From positions 2,356,001-2,420,000 of the forward strand of contig NZ_JBEJGX010000003.1 in assembly GCF_040253635.1 (NCBI RefSeq): 64,000 nt of DNA. Reading direction: 5' to 3'. The notes under the pieces were generated by a model. That model had not been told where the DNA came from and did no database searches. It was given only the letters and a program-made list of their open reading frames with translations. The first letter of the stretch is position 1; every line of letters begins with the position of its first letter. Position numbers and translations under genes: made by a program. Positions 34,723-44,156 of this stretch are shown in pieces. The DNA is from Streptomyces sp. Edi2. GTDB lineage: Bacteria > Actinomycetota > Actinomycetes > Streptomycetales > Streptomycetaceae.

Positions 34723-35241
34723 ATGGACGAGACGGAGTTCTGGGAACTGATCGACGGTTCCCGCGAGGCCGCCGCGGGCGACCCGGAGGAGCAGGCCGAC
34801 GTGCTGGTCGAGCGGCTCCTCGGGCTCGACCCGGATGCCGTCGTGGACTTCGCCCGCCACTTCGAGGCCCGCTACAACCGGGCGTACTCCTGGGATCTGT
34901 GGGCCGCGGCCTCGGTGCTGCTGGGCGGCGCCGGCGACGACGCCTTCGACTACTTCCGCTGCTGGCTGATCGGCCAGGGCCGGGAGGTCTTCGAGGGCGC
35001 GCTGCACGACCCCGACCAGCTCGCCGAGCTGCTGGACGACTTCGACGAGGCGGTGGACGGCGACGCCGAGGAGCTGGGCTATGCGGCCGACGAGGCGTAC
35101 GAGCAGCTGACCGGCGGGGTGATGCCGGACCTGGGACTGCCCGCGCCGCCCCGTGAACCGGTCGGCACGTACCTGGACTTCGACGACGACCGGGGCATGG
35201 CGGAGCGCTTTCCCACCCTCTGGGACCGTTTCAGGCCGTAG
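34723..35241 (+). CDS. DUF4240 protein
   Basis: 172 aa from ATG 34723 with GGAG upstream (GTG 34720 adds one residue). Strongly acidic, opening MDETEFWELIDGSREAA and containing FEARYNRAYSWDLWAAASVLLGGAGDD, FRCWLIGQGREVFEGAL and DAEELGYAADEAYEQLTG, as in the DUF4240 family. Cytoplasmic, function unknown; members are frequent in Streptomyces. Confidence 0.92.
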   Translation: MDETEFWELIDGSREAAAGDPEEQADVLVERLLGLDPDAVVDFARHFEARYNRAYSWDLWAAASVLLGGAGDDAFDYFRCWLIGQGREVFEGALHDPDQLAELLDDFDEAVDGDAEELGYAADEAYEQLTGGVMPDLGLPAPPREPVGTYLDFDDDRGMAERFPTLWDRFRP

Positions 35242-35324
35242 CCGCGGGCGGTTCGCGCCGGGGCGCGGCGGGCCCGGACCCCCGGATGCCACCACCGGTC
35301 CATCACTACGGGCAGTATGGCCCC

Positions 35325-36209
35325 ATGCGGATCGCGATCACCGGCTCGTCCGGACTCATCGGCACGGCGCTCGTACGGTCCCTGCGCGCGGGAGGCCATG
35401 ACGTCGTGCGGCTCGTACGGCGTGCGCCCACGGCCGCCGACGAGGTGCGCTGGGACCCCGGGCGCCAGGAGGTCGACACCGCCGGGCTGGCCGGCTGCGG
35501 GGCCGTCGTCCACCTGGCCGGCGCCGGGGTCGGCGACCACCGCTGGACGGCCGCCTACAAGCAGGAGATCCGTGACAGCCGGGTCCTGGGCACCCGGGCC
35601 CTCGCCTCGGCCCTCGCCGCCATGGACACCCCGCCGGGAGTCTTGGTGTGCGGCAGCGCGATCGGCTACTACGGCGACACCGGCGACCGGCGCACGGACG
35701 AGAGCGCACCGGCCGGCCACGGGTTCCTGCCGGAGGTCTGTGTGGCCTGGGAGGACGCCGCGAAGCCGGCCGAGGAGGCGGGCATCCGTACCGTCTTCGC
35801 CCGCACCGGTCTGGTCGTGGCACGCTCCGGCGGCGCCTGGGGCCGGCTCTTCCCCCTCTTCCGGCTCGGTCTGGGCGGCCGGCTCGGCGACGGCAGCCAG
35901 TACTGGAGCTTCATCTCCCTGGAGGACCACGTCAGGGCGCTGGGCCACCTCATCGACACCGAGGGCCTGGCCGGTCCGGTCAACCTCACGGCCCCGGAGC
36001 CGGTCACCAACCGCGAGGTCACCGCCGTGATGGGCCGTGTCCTGGGCCGGCCCACGCTGCTCACCGTGCCAGCGCCGGTCCTGCGGGCCGCCCTGGGCGA
36101 GTTCGCCGGCGATGTGCTGGGCAGTCAGCGGGTCATTCCGCGGCGGCTGCTGGACTCCGGGTTCGGGTTCGCCCATCCGCGCATCATCGAGGCGGTCCGG
36201 GCCGCGTAG
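35325..36209 (+). CDS. TIGR01777-type NAD-dependent epimerase
   Basis: 294 aa from ATG 35325. Rossmann motif ITGSSGLIGTALVRSL at residues 4-19, then VVHLAGAGVGDHRWTAAYKQEI with RDSRVLGTRALA, GSAIGYYGDTGDRRTDES, PVNLTAPEPVTNREVT and VPAPVLRAALGE, all characteristic of this SDR-like group (YfcH/SDR39U1). Substrate unknown. A 17-bp repeat array starts across its stop codon. Confidence 0.93.
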   Translation: MRIAITGSSGLIGTALVRSLRAGGHDVVRLVRRAPTAADEVRWDPGRQEVDTAGLAGCGAVVHLAGAGVGDHRWTAAYKQEIRDSRVLGTRALASALAAMDTPPGVLVCGSAIGYYGDTGDRRTDESAPAGHGFLPEVCVAWEDAAKPAEEAGIRTVFARTGLVVARSGGAWGRLFPLFRLGLGGRLGDGSQYWSFISLEDHVRALGHLIDTEGLAGPVNLTAPEPVTNREVTAVMGRVLGRPTLLTVPAPVLRAALGEFAGDVLGSQRVIPRRLLDSGFGFAHPRIIEAVRAA

Positions 36210-36351
36210 CGCTCCGGGCCGCGTAGCGCTCCGGGCCGCATGGCAGTCCGGACCGCGGAGTCGTCCGCACCGGGGGTCCTTCGCGTCGTACCGTCGTCCA
36301 CACCGCGGAGTCGTCCGCACCGCGGAGTCGTCCGCACCGCGGAGTCGTCCG
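36206..36351. repeat. 17-bp repeats past the epimerase stop
   Basis: GTAGCGCTCCGGGCCGC twice (36206-36222, 36223-36239), then CACCGCGGAGTCGTCCG three times without interruption (36301-36351) and a related copy at 36251-36267. The first unit contains the stop codon. The 346-bp gap to 36556 holds no other gene. Confidence 0.8.
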
Positions 36352-36555
36352 CGTCACACCGCCGTCCGGGCGGCATAGCCGCGGGGCCACACGGGAAGCT
36401 TTGGCCAAGGGGCGCGTCGATGCGCCCCTTGGACGCCCCCTCTCGAACGGACCGCCGCCTCCTGCCGACCTCGCACGCCTCACCTCGGTATCCCCCATGG
36501 CGGCACCGGGCACGACAGGGGTGCGCCGCCGTGGGACCGACCTCGGGAGGGGCAT

Positions 36556-37947
36556 GTGCTGCGTACCGCATCGGCCGTGGACGTCGTCATCGTGGGGGCC
36601 GGTCCGGCCGGACTCGCCGCCGCCCGCCATCTGACCGGGGCGGGGGTGTCCGTCACGGTCCTGGAGGCCGCGCCGCGGATCGGCGGCCGGTCCGCCACCG
36701 ACCACCTCGACGGCTTCCGGCTGGACCGCTGCGGGCGGCCGCTGGCCGTCTCCGCCGCCGATCTGTGCCGTACCCCGGGCCTCGACGATCTGACGCTCCG
36801 TCCGTTCGCGCCCGGTCTGAGCGTCCACAACGGCCAGCGCGCGCAGCGTGTCAGCGCGCCCCGGAGCACGAAGGGTGCGCTGTCCGCGGCCCGCGCCCTC
36901 TCGCGCGCCGACCGCCGTACGGAACGGCGTACGGAGCGCCGGACGGAGCGTCAGGCCGTACGCCTCACCGACCGGCGGACCGCGCCCTCCCCGGACCGCC
37001 GTACGGACCGCCGCGCCGCCGGCACCGCCGCCGCTCCCCCTGCCTTCGCCCCCCACGCCCCGCCCGCCGACCGTCCGATCCACGATGCCCTGGCGGTCCG
37101 CCCCGCCTTCCCGCACCGCGGCCATGACGCGTTCCTGCGGCCCCTGCTGGCCGCGCTGCTGTGCGATCCCAAGCTGCGCGGCTCCAGCCGGGGCGCGGCG
37201 GCGGCGCTGCGCGCCTACGCCCAGGGCCGGTTGTGGCTGCCGGCCGGCGGCGCCGCGGCCGTCCCCGAACTGCTCGCCGCCCCGCTGCCGCCCGGCACGG
37301 TCCGTACGTCCGTGCAGGTCACCGCCGTCTCCACCACCGGCGTCAGCACCGCGGAGCACGGCCATATCCCCTGCCGGGCGGTGCTGGTGGCCACCGGCGC
37401 GCGGGAGGCTGCCGAGCTGCTGCCGGGGCTGCGGGTGCCGGCCTTCCACCCGGTCGCCGTCCTGCACCACACCGCGGCGGCGGACGGGGGCCGCGGCGCA
37501 CCGTCCCGCGACACGACCCTGATCCTCCCGACTGACGGTCCGGTCGCCTACAGCTACGCCGCCGGCGCCATCGACCCGTCCCGTACGCCGCCGGGCCGGT
37601 CCCTGATCACCACGACCGTGCTCGGCGCCGCCGCGATGCTGCCGCTGTCCGTACTGGACAAGACCGTCCGCCCCCAGCTCGACCGGATCTACGGTGCACA
37701 CACCGACGACTGGCAGCTGCTGACCGCCCATCACGACCCCTATGCGGTCCCCGCGACGCCGGCGCCGCACGACCCGGAGCGCCCGGTGCGGGTGCTCGCC
37801 GGCCTGTACGTGTGCGGCGACCACCGTGACACCAGCACGCTCCAGGGCGCGCTGAACTCGGGCCGCCGGGCCGCCCGCGCGCTCCTCCAGGACTTCGGGC
37901 TGCCCGCCTTCACCACGGAACCGGACGCCCTGCCCACGGCGGCCTGA
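36556..37947 (+). CDS. FAD-dependent amine-oxidase-like oxidoreductase
   Basis: 463 aa from GTG 36556 (GGGAGG 5 nt upstream). N-terminal dinucleotide fold [17 protein letters not shown], then VLEAAPRIGGRSATDHLDGFRLD; C-terminal LAGLYVCGDHRDTSTLQGALNSGRRAA closes the FAD site, as in the protoporphyrinogen-oxidase/phytoene-desaturase-like class. Residues about 118-160 are an Arg-rich low-complexity insert (RRTERRTERRTER and RRTDRRAAG), apparently an expanded in-frame repeat. Substrate unknown; alone in its transcription unit. Confidence 0.88.
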   Translation: MLRTASAVDVVIVGAGPAGLAAARHLTGAGVSVTVLEAAPRIGGRSATDHLDGFRLDRCGRPLAVSAADLCRTPGLDDLTLRPFAPGLSVHNGQRAQRVSAPRSTKGALSAARALSRADRRTERRTERRTERQAVRLTDRRTAPSPDRRTDRRAAGTAAAPPAFAPHAPPADRPIHDALAVRPAFPHRGHDAFLRPLLAALLCDPKLRGSSRGAAAALRAYAQGRLWLPAGGAAAVPELLAAPLPPGTVRTSVQVTAVSTTGVSTAEHGHIPCRAVLVATGAREAAELLPGLRVPAFHPVAVLHHTAAADGGRGAPSRDTTLILPTDGPVAYSYAAGAIDPSRTPPGRSLITTTVLGAAAMLPLSVLDKTVRPQLDRIYGAHTDDWQLLTAHHDPYAVPATPAPHDPERPVRVLAGLYVCGDHRDTSTLQGALNSGRRAARALLQDFGLPAFTTEPDALPTAA

Positions 37948-37997
37948 ACCGGCGGCCCGGCCCGCGCTCACTCCGGCGGCCGGACGGCCGGGCCCGC

Positions 37998-38098
37998 CCT
38001 CACCTCCAACGGGCGGGTGGCCGGGCCCGTCCTCACCCCCAACGGCCGGGCGCCCCGGACCGCCCTCACCCCCAACGGCCGGGCGCCCCGGACCGCCC
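37998..38098. repeat. 33-bp tandem repeats at the 3' end of the regulator gene
   Basis: Units at 37998-38030, 38031-38063 and 38064-38096; the last two are identical and start CCTCACCCCCAACGGCCGGG. The array abuts the minus-strand stop codon at 38099, and the next partial unit (CCTCACCCC) runs into the gene. Confidence 0.85.
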
Positions 38099-39553
38099 TC
38101 ACCCCAGCGCCGCCACCCGTTCCCGATAGTCCCGTACCGCCGCCGCGTCCCGGTAGGGCTCCAGGCGGCGCTCGAACTCCCTGACGTACTCGTGCGCCCG
38201 TACGGACCGCATCTCGGAGGCCTGGAGCGCCGCCTCGGCGCCCAGCGTGCAGGCCTGCTCCAGTTCGCCCAGGCCCAGCCGCGCGGTCGCCAGCACCACC
38301 CGGCAGAAGAGCCTGCTGCGGGCGAAGCCGGCCGCGCGCAGCTGGAGCGAGCGCTCGGCGTGCTGGGAGGCGGCGCGGTACTGCTGGAGATCGCGGTGGC
38401 AGTGCGCCAGCTCGTCGGCGAGCTGCGCCTCGTCGAAGAAGCGCGCCCAGTACGGGGTGTCGTCACCGGGGCGGACGGTCTCCAGCGCCCGTTCGGCGCG
38501 GGCCAGCGCCGTGGTACAGGCCCGGACCTCACCCAGGACGCCGTGGCCGCGTGCCTCCGCGGCGTGCAGCAGCGCCTGCACGGCGGGCGGCGCGCTGCCG
38601 CCGATGCCCTGCTGGGCGACCCTCGCCAGCTGCACGGCTTCCCTGCCGTGGCCCAGGTAGACGGCCTGCCGGCTCATCGTCACCAGGACGTAGGACCCGT
38701 ACGCCCGGTCCCCGGCGGCCTGGGCCAGGCGCAGGGCCTGGACGAAGTACCGCTGGGCCAGCCCGTGGGCCGCGATGTCGTACGAGGTCCAGCCGGCCAG
38801 CCGGGTCAGATCGGCGGCGGCCGCGAAGAGCCTGCGGCCGGTGGCCTCGCCGTAGCTGCCGCGGAGCATCGGCTCGGCCTCGTGCTCCAGATAGCGCACC
38901 AGGGCCTGGCGGGCGTGGCCGCCCCCGTAGGCGTGGTCCAGCGCCCGGAACAGCTCGCCGACCGAGCGCAGCGCCGCGATGTCGCCGGAGGTGACCTTGG
39001 AGCCCTGGGTGCGGTCGACACGGTCGGTGCGGCGCTGCCGGGGCACCGTGACCCGGCCCTGCGCGGGGACCCGGCCCGCCCCGTCGCCGTTGGGCTCGCC
39101 GCGGGCGACCCGTTCGTCGGCGCGTCCGATCAGCCAGTCGCGGCTGGGCACCACGAGCCCGGCCGGGGTGAAGGCGATCTTGCGGAGCTCGGCATGGCTG
39201 CCGGAGTCCTTGCGCCACAGGCCGCTGACGATGTCCACCGCCTCGCTGGGGCTCGCGGCGAATTCCAGTCCGGCGTACACCGGCGCACAGGCGTCCAGGC
39301 CGAGGTCCTGGGCGGACAGCCGGCGCCCCAGCCGGCGGGTGAACACCTCCGCGATCAGGGCGGGGGTGGTGCCTCTGGGCTGCTGGCCGCGCAGCCAGCG
39401 GGTCACCGACGTCTTGTCGTACCGCAGATCGAGGCCGTGCTCGATACCGAGCTGGTCCACCCGTCTGGCCAGCCCGGCATTGGAGAATCCCGCCTCGGCG
39501 ATGAGCGCGGCGAGCTGGCGGTTGGGGGTGTGGTGCGGGGGTCGTTCCGTCAT
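38099..39553 (-). CDS. Helix-turn-helix regulator with TPR-like region
   Basis: 484 aa from ATG 39553. N-terminal DNA-binding region ([49 protein letters not shown]) followed by a linker and a helical C-terminal half with TPR-like repeats ([56 protein letters not shown]). Streptomycete regulators of this layout are abundant and conserved next to lipB. Divergent from lipB across a 275-bp gap. Confidence 0.88.
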   Translation of the reverse strand: MTERPPHHTPNRQLAALIAEAGFSNAGLARRVDQLGIEHGLDLRYDKTSVTRWLRGQQPRGTTPALIAEVFTRRLGRRLSAQDLGLDACAPVYAGLEFAASPSEAVDIVSGLWRKDSGSHAELRKIAFTPAGLVVPSRDWLIGRADERVARGEPNGDGAGRVPAQGRVTVPRQRRTDRVDRTQGSKVTSGDIAALRSVGELFRALDHAYGGGHARQALVRYLEHEAEPMLRGSYGEATGRRLFAAAADLTRLAGWTSYDIAAHGLAQRYFVQALRLAQAAGDRAYGSYVLVTMSRQAVYLGHGREAVQLARVAQQGIGGSAPPAVQALLHAAEARGHGVLGEVRACTTALARAERALETVRPGDDTPYWARFFDEAQLADELAHCHRDLQQYRAASQHAERSLQLRAAGFARSRLFCRVVLATARLGLGELEQACTLGAEAALQASEMRSVRAHEYVREFERRLEPYRDAAAVRDYRERVAALG

Positions 39554-39828
39554 CAGCTTTACCGGTCTCCTGCCTTCCGGGCCGCTGCCGGGTTCGGCGG
39601 ACCCTGTCCGGCATGCTCATTCGCCCTTGTGGAACGGCGTGAATGTAACGGCCTTCGGCGCCCCGTTCTCCGCCTCTTCCCCGCGTTCATCCGATCGTGT
39701 GAGCAGGGGCGGGCAGTGCGGACAGCGGCCGCCTGCGGGGACCGGGAGGGGCGGCCGTACAGTGGCATGGGCGCGAAGTGGCATCAACGTTGCAGCAAAG
39801 TGCAACAGAGGTTCGAAGAGGAGCTGCC

Positions 39829-40644
39829 GTGACTGCGATCTCTCGGGGGGAGACCCCCGTACCCGAGGGGCTGCGCTTTGTGCATCTGGGCTTCGGCGCC
39901 GACGCCGTCGAGTACACGTCGGCATGGCAGGAGCAGCGCCGGGTGCACGCCGCCCGGTTCGCCGACGAGCTGCCCGACACCTGCCTGCTGCTGGAGCACC
40001 AGGCCGTCTACACCGCGGGACGCCGTACGGCCGACGAGGAGCGCCCGCTGGACGGGACCCCGGTCGTCGACGTGGACCGCGGCGGGAAGATCACCTGGCA
40101 CGGGCCCGGCCAGCTGGTGGGCTACCCCATCCAGAAGCTGCCGCGCCCGGTGGACGTGGTGGCCCATGTCCGCCGGCTCGAAGAGGCTCTGATCCGGGTC
40201 TGCGCCGACTTCGGCGTGGAGGGCACCCGGGTCGAGGGCCGCAGCGGGGTGTGGATCCTGGGCGACCCGGTCGAGGAGCGGGCGGCCCTGGGCGGGCTCA
40301 ACCTCGACTTCGACCCGCGGCTGGCGGACGAGCTGTTCGACCCGCGGCTGAACGGCCCGGAGTACGCGCCGTCCAACGCCGGCCAGCGCCGCGAGGACCG
40401 CAAGCTCGCCGCGATCGGCATCCGCGTCGCCAAGGGCGTCACGATGCACGGCTTCGCGCTGAACGTGAATCCGGACAACACCTCGTTCGACAAGATCGTG
40501 CCGTGCGGCATCCGGGACGCCGGCGTCGCCTCGCTCGCGGGCGAGCTGGGCCGCGAGATCACCATCGCCGAGGTGCTGCCCGTCGCCGAGAAACATCTGC
40601 GGGACGTCCTGGAGGGCGCCGAACTGCTCCCCCGCGCGGTCTGA
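39829..40644 (+). CDS. lipB: Octanoyl-[ACP]:protein N-octanoyltransferase LipB
   Basis: 271 aa from GTG 39829 (GAGGAG upstream). Transfers octanoate from acyl carrier protein to the lipoyl lysine of E2 and GcvH. Clear motifs: [56 protein letters not shown] (catalytic Lys) and [14 protein letters not shown] (catalytic Cys). LipA, its partner, begins 170 bp downstream. Confidence 0.97.
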   Translation: MTAISRGETPVPEGLRFVHLGFGADAVEYTSAWQEQRRVHAARFADELPDTCLLLEHQAVYTAGRRTADEERPLDGTPVVDVDRGGKITWHGPGQLVGYPIQKLPRPVDVVAHVRRLEEALIRVCADFGVEGTRVEGRSGVWILGDPVEERAALGGLNLDFDPRLADELFDPRLNGPEYAPSNAGQRREDRKLAAIGIRVAKGVTMHGFALNVNPDNTSFDKIVPCGIRDAGVASLAGELGREITIAEVLPVAEKHLRDVLEGAELLPRAV

Positions 40645-40814
40645 CCGGACGGTCGCCCGGCCGTCCCGGGCCGGACGGCCGCCCGGCCCGGGTCCTCCCC
40701 GGGGCTGCCGGGAATGCCACCCCGCCATACGGGGTTGCCCCGCACGTAAAGACGTGCGAATCAACGGGCGTACCCTGGTGTACGCCGAAGAAACGAAGTC
40801 GTAGGGAGCCGGTC

Positions 40815-41765
40815 GTGTCCGCAGTCGCACCCGACGGACGCAAGATGTTGCGCCTGGAGGTCCGGAACAGCCAGACCCCCATCGAGCGCAAGCCCGAGTG
40901 GATCAAGACCCGGGCGAAGATGGGTCCCGAGTACAACCACCTCCAGGGCCTGGTCAAGAGCGAGGGCCTGCACACGGTCTGCCAGGAGGCGGGCTGTCCC
41001 AACATCTTCGAATGCTGGGAGGACCGCGAGGCGACCTTCCTCATCGGCGGTGACCAGTGCACCCGCCGCTGTGACTTCTGCCAGATCGACACCGGCAAGC
41101 CGCAGGAGCTGGACCGCGACGAGCCCCGCCGGGTCGCCGAGTCCGTGCAGACCATGGGCCTGAAGTACGCCACGATCACCGGCGTCGCGCGCGACGACCT
41201 CGACGACGGCGGCGCCTGGCTCTACGCCGAGACCGTCCGGCAGATCCACGCCGCGATGCCCGACACGGGCGTCGAGCTGCTGATCCCCGACTTCAACGCG
41301 GTGCCCGAGCAGCTGGCCGAGGTCTTCTCCTCCCGGCCGCAGGTCCTGGCGCACAACGTCGAGACGGTCCCGCGGATCTTCAAGCGCATCCGCCCCGGCT
41401 TCCGCTACGAGCGCTCGCTGGAGGTCATCTCCAAGTCCCGCGAGGCCGGCCTGGTCACCAAGTCCAACCTCATCCTGGGCATGGGCGAGGAGCGCGAGGA
41501 GATCAGCCAGGCGCTGCAGGACCTGTACGACGCGGGCTGCGAGCTGATCACGATCACCCAGTACCTGCGCCCGACCGTGCGACACCACCCGATCGAGCGC
41601 TGGGTCAAGCCCGCCGAGTTCGTGGAGCTCCAGGAGGAGGCCGAGGAGATCGGCTACGCCGGCGTGATGTCAGGTCCGCTGGTCCGCTCCTCCTACCGCG
41701 CCGGCCGCCTCTACCAGCAGGCCATGGAGCGGCGCGAGGCCGAATCGTCCAGTCAGGCGGTTTGA
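40815..41765 (+). CDS. lipA: Lipoyl synthase LipA
   Basis: 316 aa from GTG 40815. Radical-SAM enzyme that inserts two sulfurs into the octanoyl group placed by LipB. Both iron-sulfur clusters are visible: auxiliary [12 protein letters not shown] and radical-[18 protein letters not shown]; the C-terminal [10 protein letters not shown] supplies the conserved Ser ligand region. Needed for SucB here. An imperfect terminator follows at 41809-41853. Confidence 0.97.
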   Translation: MSAVAPDGRKMLRLEVRNSQTPIERKPEWIKTRAKMGPEYNHLQGLVKSEGLHTVCQEAGCPNIFECWEDREATFLIGGDQCTRRCDFCQIDTGKPQELDRDEPRRVAESVQTMGLKYATITGVARDDLDDGGAWLYAETVRQIHAAMPDTGVELLIPDFNAVPEQLAEVFSSRPQVLAHNVETVPRIFKRIRPGFRYERSLEVISKSREAGLVTKSNLILGMGEEREEISQALQDLYDAGCELITITQYLRPTVRHHPIERWVKPAEFVELQEEAEEIGYAGVMSGPLVRSSYRAGRLYQQAMERREAESSSQAV

Positions 41766-41808
41766 TTTCCCCGGCGCGCCGTCTTGTGAAACGTGGCACA
41801 TGCTTGAG

Positions 41809-41853
41809 GACGCGGCCCGCACTCCCCCTGACGGGGGGCGTGGGGGCCGCGTC
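41809..41853 (+). terminator. Terminator after lipA
   Basis: GACGCGGCCCGCACTCCCCC (41809-41828) pairs imperfectly with GGGGGGCGTGGGGGCCGCGT-type right arm (41833-41853) around TGAC. Confidence 0.65.
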
Positions 41854-41987
41854 AACGTTTCATCGGTGTTTGACCGGCAGGTCATCCGTTGGTAACACCT
41901 TTCCGTGACGATGGATGCACGCACCGCTCCCGCACCACTCCCGTATCACTCCTGCTTCTCCGAACGAATCAGAGGGAGTCACCCACC

Positions 41988-42206
41988 ATGCAGGCCGCGC
42001 CGCTCCGCGCCAATCCCGCCCTCCCCATCCCTTCGGTCACCGGCGCCCTGCGTGCCGTCGAGGCCGTCCTGATGCGCGGCGGACAGCGCACCGCCCGCCG
42101 TAACGCCTGGACATCGGTCCTGGAGGACCGCCGCCGCGCCAAGGACCGTCACGAGGCCGAGTACGTACTGGAGGCCGCGGCGACCCGGCGCCCGCACGCC
42201 ACGTAG
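41988..42206 (+). CDS. Small conserved basic protein downstream of lipA
   Basis: 72 aa from ATG 41988 with AGAGGGAG 9 nt upstream. Basic middle (MRGGQRTARRNAWTSVLEDRRRAKDRHEAEYVLEAA) with a helical look; no signal peptide. Streptomycetes keep a small protein at this place between lipA and the DUF4191 gene. Function unknown. Confidence 0.8.
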   Translation: MQAAPLRANPALPIPSVTGALRAVEAVLMRGGQRTARRNAWTSVLEDRRRAKDRHEAEYVLEAAATRRPHAT

Positions 42207-42216
42207 ACTGCGCTGT

Positions 42217-42936
42217 ATGGCGAGGAAGGTAAATGCTGAGGGCGCTGCCGGCGCTGCCGGCGCTGAGAACACCGGGCGGCTGAAGCAGATCGCCCTGACC
42301 TACAAGATGACCCGTCGGGTCGACTCCAAGGTCGGTCTAGTCGTCGCTGGTGTAGGCATCGTCGTATTCGGCGTTCTCCTTGCCATCGGCTTCGCGATCG
42401 GCCACGAAATCTATGCGGGGATCCTGGGATTCGTCCTGGCCTTCCTCGCCATGGCGATCGTCTTCGGACGGCGCGCCGAGCGGGCTGCCTTCGGGCAGAT
42501 GGAAGGCCAGCCCGGTGCGGCGGCCGCCGTGCTCGACAACGTCGGCCGCGGCTGGACGGTGACCCCCGCGGTGGCCATGAACCGCAGCCAGGACGTGGTC
42601 CACCGTGCCGTCGGCAAGGCCGGGATCGTGCTGGTCGGCGAGGGCAACCCGAACCGGCTGCGCGGCCTGCTGGCCGCCGAGAAGAAGCGGATGGCGCGCA
42701 CCGTCGCCGACGCCCCGGTCCACGACATCATCGTGGGCGACGGCGAGGGCCAGGTGCCGCTGAAGAAGCTCCGCACGACGCTGCTGAAGCTGCCGCGCGT
42801 ACTCCCCGGCGCCCAGGTCACCGCCGTCAACGACCGGCTCAAGGCGCTGGGCGACCTGATGAGCAACATGCCGGTCCCCAAGGGCCCGATGCCGAAGGGC
42901 ATGCGGATGCCCAAGGGCGGCGGCAAGGCACGCTGA
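42217..42936 (+). CDS. DUF4191 membrane protein
   Basis: 239 aa. Cytoplasmic N-terminus with RLKQIALTYKMTRRVD, two adjacent hydrophobic helices at about 43-90 (VGLVVAGVGIVVFGVLLAIG, GILGFVLAFLAMAIVFG), then a ~140-residue soluble part (VHRAVGKAGIVLVGEGNPNR, VHDIIVGDGEGQVPLKK). Conserved actinobacterial family without known function, always near lipA/glnA in streptomycetes as far as I recall. Ends before a strong terminator. Confidence 0.92.
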   Translation: MARKVNAEGAAGAAGAENTGRLKQIALTYKMTRRVDSKVGLVVAGVGIVVFGVLLAIGFAIGHEIYAGILGFVLAFLAMAIVFGRRAERAAFGQMEGQPGAAAAVLDNVGRGWTVTPAVAMNRSQDVVHRAVGKAGIVLVGEGNPNRLRGLLAAEKKRMARTVADAPVHDIIVGDGEGQVPLKKLRTTLLKLPRVLPGAQVTAVNDRLKALGDLMSNMPVPKGPMPKGMRMPKGGGKAR

Positions 42937-42992
42937 CCTGACCATGACTGGCGGCCGCGCCCGCGTGCGGCTGACGGACCCGACACTCTGAC

Positions 42993-43043
42993 CGCATGAC
43001 GAAACGCCCCGGGGCCTGTGGCTCCGGGGCGTTTCGTCATGCG
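42993..43043 (+). terminator. Strong terminator after the DUF4191 gene
   Basis: Perfect 20-bp arms: CGCATGACGAAACGCCCCGG (42993-43012) and its complement at 43024-43043, with an 11-nt loop. Confidence 0.88.
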
Positions 43044-43079
43044 GGGGTGGATGCGGGGCGGGCGGGGGAACGGGCGCGG

Positions 43080-43346
43080 CGCGTGTGGGGCGGGCGTACG
43101 GACGCGGCGCATTCGGGACCGGCGTACGGACGCACCTCATGCGGGGGCGGGCGTACGGACGCGCGGCGGGCGGGGCCGGCATATGGACGTGCCGACCTGC
43201 GGGGCGGGCGTATGGACGGCGGGCGTATGGACGTGCCGGTTCAGGTGTCGCCCGGGAAACCCAGGTATCGCGCCCGGCGCCGGGACAGCGCGGCCAGCCC
43301 ACAACGAGGGGGGCATACGGGGTGTACGGGGTATACGGGGGTTACG
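43080..43346. repeat. Degenerate GTACGGACG/GTATGGACG repeats
   Basis: Seven or so units around GGGCGTACGGACG or GGGCGTATGGACG from 43080 to 43240, spaced 14-45 bp apart. A second short array of GGGGTGTACGGGGTATACGG lies at 43318-43346. No gene is seen in 43044-43349. Confidence 0.65.
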
Positions 43347-43349
43347 GCC

Positions 43350-43817
43350 TCAGATACGGACCTGAACGGCGCGTGAGAGGCGATCGTGCAGCCCCCGCCC
43401 GTCCCGGTCCCAGACCACGGCCGGGATGACCAGGACGAGCAGCACCGTGCGGAGCACGACCCGCGGCAGCGAAATCCGGCCACCGCCCTCGGCGACCACC
43501 CGCAGGCCCAGCAGCCGCTTGCCCGGTGTGAACCCGACTGTGCCCACCGTCAGCACGCTGAGCACGGCGAAGACCACCAGCGCCCAGTTGCTCGCCGACT
43601 GTGCCTTACCGTCGCTGAGCAGGCCGTACGCGATGAGCAGGCACAGCGCCCAGTCGAGGAAGAGCGCGGCGAAGCGGCGCCCGGGGCGCGCGATCGAGCC
43701 CGGCCCCGTCTCCGGCAGCCCGAGCTGCTGCCCGCGGTGCCCGAATTCGACACCCATGTCCTCGGCTGCCGCGCGGGGCCCGGAGATCCACGATCCGATT
43801 GCTTGCCTGTTGTCCAC
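43350..43817 (-). CDS. RDD-family membrane protein
   Basis: 155 aa from GTG 43817, the start I recall as conserved ([15 protein letters not shown]); ATG 43841 would add eight residues and neither has a strong ribosome site. RDD signature [21 protein letters not shown], a second helix [21 protein letters not shown] and [11 protein letters not shown], then a third helix ([16 protein letters not shown]) and [20 protein letters not shown] proteins are small transporters or channels of mostly unknown substrate. Divergent from glnA. Confidence 0.88.
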   Translation of the reverse strand: MDNRQAIGSWISGPRAAAEDMGVEFGHRGQQLGLPETGPGSIARPGRRFAALFLDWALCLLIAYGLLSDGKAQSASNWALVVFAVLSVLTVGTVGFTPGKRLLGLRVVAEGGGRISLPRVVLRTVLLVLVIPAVVWDRDGRGLHDRLSRAVQVRI

Positions 43818-43985
43818 CGGACCACGGTACTGCGACCGCATACATTCACCGCGCCGAGGTCCGGTGCAAGGCGGCCCGGGTCCCCCTCCGGGCCGGGCCC
43901 CGGGGGCGTGCCGCCAGGGGCGGAACGCCTCGGCACGGCGCCGCAACGAACGGCCGCCACCCCGGGCCAAAATGCCCCTTTATGG

Positions 43986-44035
43986 GTCACACTGGTGAAT
44001 AACGGCAGGCGTGCGCCGGTTAACCTCGGCGAAAC
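43986..44035 (+). promoter_or_regulatory. Two GlnR-type boxes upstream of glnA
   Basis: GTCAC-n6-GAATA (43986-44001) and TTAAC-n6-GAAAC (44020-44035) match the known GlnR half-site pattern gTnAc-n6-GaAAc. GlnR is the OmpR-type nitrogen regulator of streptomycetes and activates glnA under nitrogen limitation. They lie 121-171 bp before the start. Confidence 0.65.
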
Positions 44036-44156
44036 AAATGGGTCATGCTTGGGAAATCCCGCCTGCCTATGGTCGGGCAACGCGCCACCGCACATGGTCG
44101 CGTTCCGAGTAGCAATCCCGCGTCCGCCGACCGGTGACCGGGCTAGGAGGAGTTGG

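Noticed and set aside
36301..38098. CRISPR array
   Set aside because: The 17- and 33-bp units are contiguous with no unique spacers, and there are no cas genes; they are plain tandem repeats.
43350..43970. Longer RDD start at 43970
   Set aside because: The extra N-terminus is Arg/Pro/Gly-rich without ribosome site and extends into the divergent glnA promoter region.
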